Assembly: GCF_000155975.1 (NCBI RefSeq)
Contig: NZ_GG730300.1
Location: 695,085 to 759,084, forward strand
Direction: 5' to 3'
Length of the DNA: 64,000 nucleotides
Origin: Citrobacter youngae ATCC 29220
GTDB lineage: Bacteria > Pseudomonadota > Gammaproteobacteria > Enterobacterales > Enterobacteriaceae
This document shows, piece after piece, positions 60,822 through 64,000 of the stretch. Made by a program: the position numbers and the translations under genes. Numbering within the stretch: the first letter of the stretch is position 1; every line of letters begins with the position of its first letter. The notes under the pieces were generated by a model, which had not been told where the DNA came from, ran no database searches, and saw only the letters and a list, made by a program, of their open reading frames with translations.

Positions 60822-60864
60822 TGTAGGCCGGGTAAGGCGTTTTACGCCGCCATCCGGCATAAAT
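60822..60864. repeat. REP unit between hrpB and mrcB
   Basis: TGTAGGCCGGGTAAGGCGTT ... CGCCGCCATCCGGCA is a single REP palindrome between two co-directional genes. Confidence 0.7.
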
Positions 60865-60954
60865 ACAGCAGAAAATTGAGAGATTTCTTCTTCTGTCGCA
60901 GGACGGAAGAACAGAGAATCGGGCCCTTGCGCCTGAATGTTGCGGAGAAAAAGC

Positions 60955-63495
60955 ATGGCGGGGAATGACCGCGAGCCAATTGGACGTAAAGGGAAACCAT
61001 CGCGTCCGGTGAAACAGAAGGTGAGCCGTCGTCAACTCAGAGATGAAGAGTATGACGACGATTATGATGATGATGACTATGAGGATGAAGAACCGATGCC
61101 GCGTAAGGGTAAGGGCAAAGGGCGTAAGCCTCGTGGTAAGCGCGGCTGGTTCTGGCTGCTGGTAAAACTGTCGATTGTCTTTTTGGTACTGATCGCCATT
61201 TACGGCGTGTATCTGGACCAAAAAATTCGTAGCCGTATTGATGGCAAAGTCTGGCAACTTCCGGCGGCGGTATATGGCCGGATGGTTAACCTTGAGCCAG
61301 AAATGCCCATCGGCAAGAACGAGATGGTGAAGCTGCTGGAGGCCACGCAGTATCGTCAGGTGACGAAGATGACGCGTCCGGGCGAGTTTACCGTGCAGGC
61401 GAAGAGCATCGAGATGATTCGTCGCCCGTTTGACTTCCCGGACAGCAAAGAAGGGCAGGTGCGCGCGCGTCTGACCTTTGACGGCGATCATCTGGACACC
61501 ATCGAGAATATGGATAACAACCGTCAGTTCGGTTTCTTCCGTCTCGATCCGCGTCTGATCACTATGCTCTCTTCACCTAACGGCGAGCAGCGCCTGTTTG
61601 TCCCGCGTAGCGGCTTCCCGGATCTGCTGGTGGACACGCTGCTGGCGACGGAAGACCGTCATTTCTATGAGCATGACGGGATCAGCCTCTATTCTATTGG
61701 TCGTGCGGTGCTGGCCAACCTGACGGCAGGTCGTACGGTCCAGGGGGCCAGTACGCTGACCCAGCAGCTGGTGAAGAACCTGTTCCTCTCCAGCGAGCGC
61801 TCCTACTGGCGTAAAGCCAACGAAGCCTATATGGCGCTGATCATGGACGCGCGTTACAGCAAAGATCGCATTCTTGAGCTGTACATGAACGAAGTCTATC
61901 TCGGCCAAAGCGGTGACAACGAGATCCGCGGCTTCCCGCTGGCGAGCCTGTATTATTTTGGCCGTCCGGTGGAAGAGTTAAGTCTCGATCAGCAGGCGCT
62001 GCTGGTGGGAATGGTTAAAGGGGCGTCGATCTACAACCCGTGGCGTAACCCGAAGCTGGCGCTGGAGCGTCGTAACCTGGTGCTGCGTCTGCTGCAACAG
62101 CAGCAAATTATCGATCAGGATCTGTATGACATGCTGAGCGCGCGTCCGTTAGGCGTGCAACCGCGCGGCGGAGTGATTTCACCACAGCCTGCGTTTATGC
62201 AGATGGTGCGTCAGGAGCTGCAGGCGAAGCTGGGCGATAAAGTTAAAGATCTCTCCGGCGTGAAAATCTTCACTACCTTTGATTCCGTGGCGCAGGACGC
62301 CGCAGAAAAAGCGGCGGTGGAAGGCATTCCGGTGCTGAAGAAGCAGCGTAAGCTGAGCGATCTGGAAACCGCAATTGTGGTGGTAGACCGCTTTAGCGGC
62401 GAAGTTCGCGCCATGGTTGGCGGGGCAGAGCCGCAGTTCGCGGGCTATAACCGCGCGATGCAGGCGCGTCGTTCGATTGGTTCTCTGGCGAAACCGGCGA
62501 CCTATCTGACGGCGCTCAGCCAGCCGAAGCTGTATCGCCTGAATACCTGGATTGCCGATGCGCCGATTGCGCTGCGTCAGCCTAACGGCCAGGTCTGGTC
62601 ACCGCAGAACGATGACCGTCGCTATAGCGAGAGCGGTAAAGTGATGCTGGTGGATGCGTTAACGCGCTCGATGAACGTGCCTACCGTCAATCTGGGGATG
62701 GCGCTGGGCCTGCCTGCGGTGACCGACACCTGGCTGAAGCTGGGGGCGCCGAAAGATCAGCTTAACCCGGTTCCGGCCATGCTGCTGGGGGCGTTGAACC
62801 TGACGCCGATCGAAGTGGCGCAGGCGTTCCAGACTATCGCCAGTGGCGGGAACCGCGCGCCGCTGTCGGCGCTGCGTTCGGTGATTGCCGAAGATGGCAC
62901 CGTGCTGTATCAGAGCTTCCCGCAGGCCGAGCGTGCCGTTCCGGCGCAGGCGGCGTATATGACGCTGTGGACCATGCAGCAGGTTGTACAGCGCGGTACG
63001 GGCCGTCAGCTTGGCGCGAAGTATCCGGGACTGCATCTGGCAGGTAAAACCGGGACCACCAACAACAACGTGGATACCTGGTTTGCCGGGATCGACGGTA
63101 GCCAGGTGACCATCACCTGGGTGGGCCGTGATAACAACCAGCCAACCAAGCTGTACGGCGCCAGCGGCGCGATGTCGATTTACCAGCGTTATCTGGCTAA
63201 CCAGACGCCGACCCCGCTGGTGCTGACGCCGCCGGAGGATGTGGTGGATATGGGCGTGGACTACGACGGTAACTTCGTGTGTAGCGGCGGAATGCGTACC
63301 CTGCCGGTCTGGACTACCGATCCTGATTCGCTGTGTCAGCAAGGCGAGATGCAGCAGCAGTCGGGTAATCCGTTCGATCAATCTTCTCAACAGCCGCAGC
63401 AACAGCAGCCTCAACAGCAGCAACCGCCGCAGCAGGAGAAGAAAGACAGCGATGGTGTAGCGGGCTGGATTAAGGATATGTTCGGCGGGAACTAA
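60955..63495 (+). CDS. mrcB: Bifunctional penicillin-binding protein 1b (PBP1b)
   Basis: PBP1b polymerises glycan strands and cross-links peptides in the periplasm; LpoB activates it. I choose the ATG at 60955 ([20 protein letters not shown]), giving 846 residues (844 in E. coli). The cytoplasmic tail is Asp-rich and then Lys-rich. An internal ATG at 61096 (Met48) would give the short gamma form. One membrane segment follows ([20 protein letters not shown], about residues 64-83). The UB2H domain comes next. The glycosyltransferase has its catalytic Glu in [11 protein letters not shown] near residue 233. The transpeptidase has the Ser in [10 protein letters not shown] near 510, SMN, and KTGTTN. 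The C-terminal tail carries a long Gln/Pro stretch. Confidence 0.98.
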   Translation: MAGNDREPIGRKGKPSRPVKQKVSRRQLRDEEYDDDYDDDDYEDEEPMPRKGKGKGRKPRGKRGWFWLLVKLSIVFLVLIAIYGVYLDQKIRSRIDGKVWQLPAAVYGRMVNLEPEMPIGKNEMVKLLEATQYRQVTKMTRPGEFTVQAKSIEMIRRPFDFPDSKEGQVRARLTFDGDHLDTIENMDNNRQFGFFRLDPRLITMLSSPNGEQRLFVPRSGFPDLLVDTLLATEDRHFYEHDGISLYSIGRAVLANLTAGRTVQGASTLTQQLVKNLFLSSERSYWRKANEAYMALIMDARYSKDRILELYMNEVYLGQSGDNEIRGFPLASLYYFGRPVEELSLDQQALLVGMVKGASIYNPWRNPKLALERRNLVLRLLQQQQIIDQDLYDMLSARPLGVQPRGGVISPQPAFMQMVRQELQAKLGDKVKDLSGVKIFTTFDSVAQDAAEKAAVEGIPVLKKQRKLSDLETAIVVVDRFSGEVRAMVGGAEPQFAGYNRAMQARRSIGSLAKPATYLTALSQPKLYRLNTWIADAPIALRQPNGQVWSPQNDDRRYSESGKVMLVDALTRSMNVPTVNLGMALGLPAVTDTWLKLGAPKDQLNPVPAMLLGALNLTPIEVAQAFQTIASGGNRAPLSALRSVIAEDGTVLYQSFPQAERAVPAQAAYMTLWTMQQVVQRGTGRQLGAKYPGLHLAGKTGTTNNNVDTWFAGIDGSQVTITWVGRDNNQPTKLYGASGAMSIYQRYLANQTPTPLVLTPPEDVVDMGVDYDGNFVCSGGMRTLPVWTTDPDSLCQQGEMQQQSGNPFDQSSQQPQQQQPQQQQPPQQEKKDSDGVAGWIKDMFGGN

Positions 63496-64000
63496 CACCT
63501 CAACAAAACCCGCTTCGGCGCAATACCGTTCAGTTAAGAATGTATGGTGAACATGTGATTCTTGATCAGGGTTCCGTTCACCTCAGCCGTATCACTTCTC
63601 TAAAGCACTGATACCCGTGAACGTGCAAGGGAGGCTCACCGCCGCCTCCCTTGCATCCCAGGCTCCCGGCGGGAAAATCGTCGCTGCGCGAGCTATTCGT
63701 CTTGTGCCGTCTGCCTGTCGGGTCGGGGTCGAGCCTGCATCCATGCAGGCCGTCCCCTCTGCCCGCATCCCTGCGGGCAGACCCGGTCAGCCGTCAACGC
63801 CTCATCGATTTTCAGCCGGACCAGGGTGTCGCTTCAACTCTCTGACTTTCAGTTAAATCTGTTTTGCTGTTCAGACATATTCAAATAAAAATACAGGTGG
63901 TCAGGCGTGGCTGGTCCGGCTGAAAATTGCCGACGTGTTTCCGTAAGGCCGGGAGAACCCGCAGGGATGCGGGTTCAGGGCGCGCTTTACAGGGACGTTT
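63496..64000. other. Hairpin-rich tract after mrcB without credible gene
   Basis: In E. coli fhuA follows mrcB directly; no fhuA is seen here. Short open frames at 63617-63856 and 63651-63845 have no recognisable domain, signal or ribosome binding site, and I do not accept them as genes. The tract has at least four perfect hairpins: a 12-bp stem at 63624-63655, GCCTGCA/TGCAGGC around 63735-63752, CCCGCA/TGCGGG around 63764-63779, and AACCCGCA/TGCGGGTT around 63956-63975. A 17-bp inverted repeat (63808-63824 and 63911-63927) spans about 120 bases. It looks like a structured repeat or a mobile-element remnant. Confidence 0.6.

Noticed and set aside
61050..61100. GAT/GAC-rich stretch in mrcB considered as a simple repeat insertion
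   Set aside because: E. coli PBP1b has the same acidic stretch in its cytoplasmic tail; it is normal coding sequence.
63617..63856. Small open frames in the mrcB downstream tract
   Set aside because: No ribosome binding site, no recognisable domain, and the codons run through several perfect hairpins. The region is better seen as structured non-coding DNA.

Overview
The window is a stretch of enterobacterial chromosome. From ftsZ to mrcB the gene order is almost that of the 2-3 minute region of Escherichia coli and Salmonella, and most proteins match their E. coli counterparts nearly residue for residue. The departures from E. coli K-12 suggest a Citrobacter-like or Salmonella-like member of the Enterobacteriaceae: a GH43 glycosidase plus sugar transporter between ampE and aroP, a TraT homologue after lpd, no speDE, and a fimbrial operon beside panD. 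The species cannot be fixed from this window alone.

Layout. 1-7765: end of the division and cell-wall cluster (ftsZ 3' part, lpxC, secM-secA, mutT), then yacG-zapD-coaE on the minus strand. 7991-14715: guaC, the type IV pilus genes hofC-hofB-ppdD, nadC, and ampD-ampE. 14810-17166: an accessory GH43 glycosidase and GPH-family symporter. 17324-26487: aroP, pdhR and the pyruvate dehydrogenase genes aceE-aceF-lpd, with a PdhR operator and tandem TyrR-type boxes. 26757-30499: envelope genes, comprising a small secreted protein, the TraT-like lipoprotein, and a DUF2950/DUF3300 pair. 30900-40165: acnB, yacL, yacC, cueO with a CueR-type promoter, gcd, hpt and can. speDE is missing between yacL and yacC. 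40274-43807: the ABC exporter yadGH, yadI and yadE. 43808-50734: a seven-gene chaperone-usher fimbrial operon on the minus strand. 51027-55391: panD, panC, panB, folK and pcnB. 55463-63495: gluQ, dksA, sfsA, thpR, hrpB and mrcB. 63496-64000: a gene-poor stretch full of hairpins.

Repeats. REP/BIME-type palindromes sit in eight intergenic gaps. Two ERIC (IRU) elements are present. One lies between pdhR and aceE. The other lies inside the start of folK and is read in frame, which adds 42 residues to an essential enzyme. I consider this the most unusual observation in the window.

How the genes work together. pdhR, aceEF and lpd convert pyruvate to acetyl-CoA and acnB carries the carbon on through the TCA cycle. 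panB, panC and panD make pantothenate, and coaE completes coenzyme A. ftsZ, zapD, lpxC, secA, ampD and mrcB serve division and the cell envelope. cueO and gcd are periplasmic oxidoreductases. The fimbrial operon and TraT-like protein face the cell surface. No tRNA, rRNA, CRISPR array, insertion sequence or prophage was recognised. I saw no wholly new multi-gene system. The novelty lies in the repeat insertions, the gene losses and gains, and the unexplained hairpin tract at the right end.
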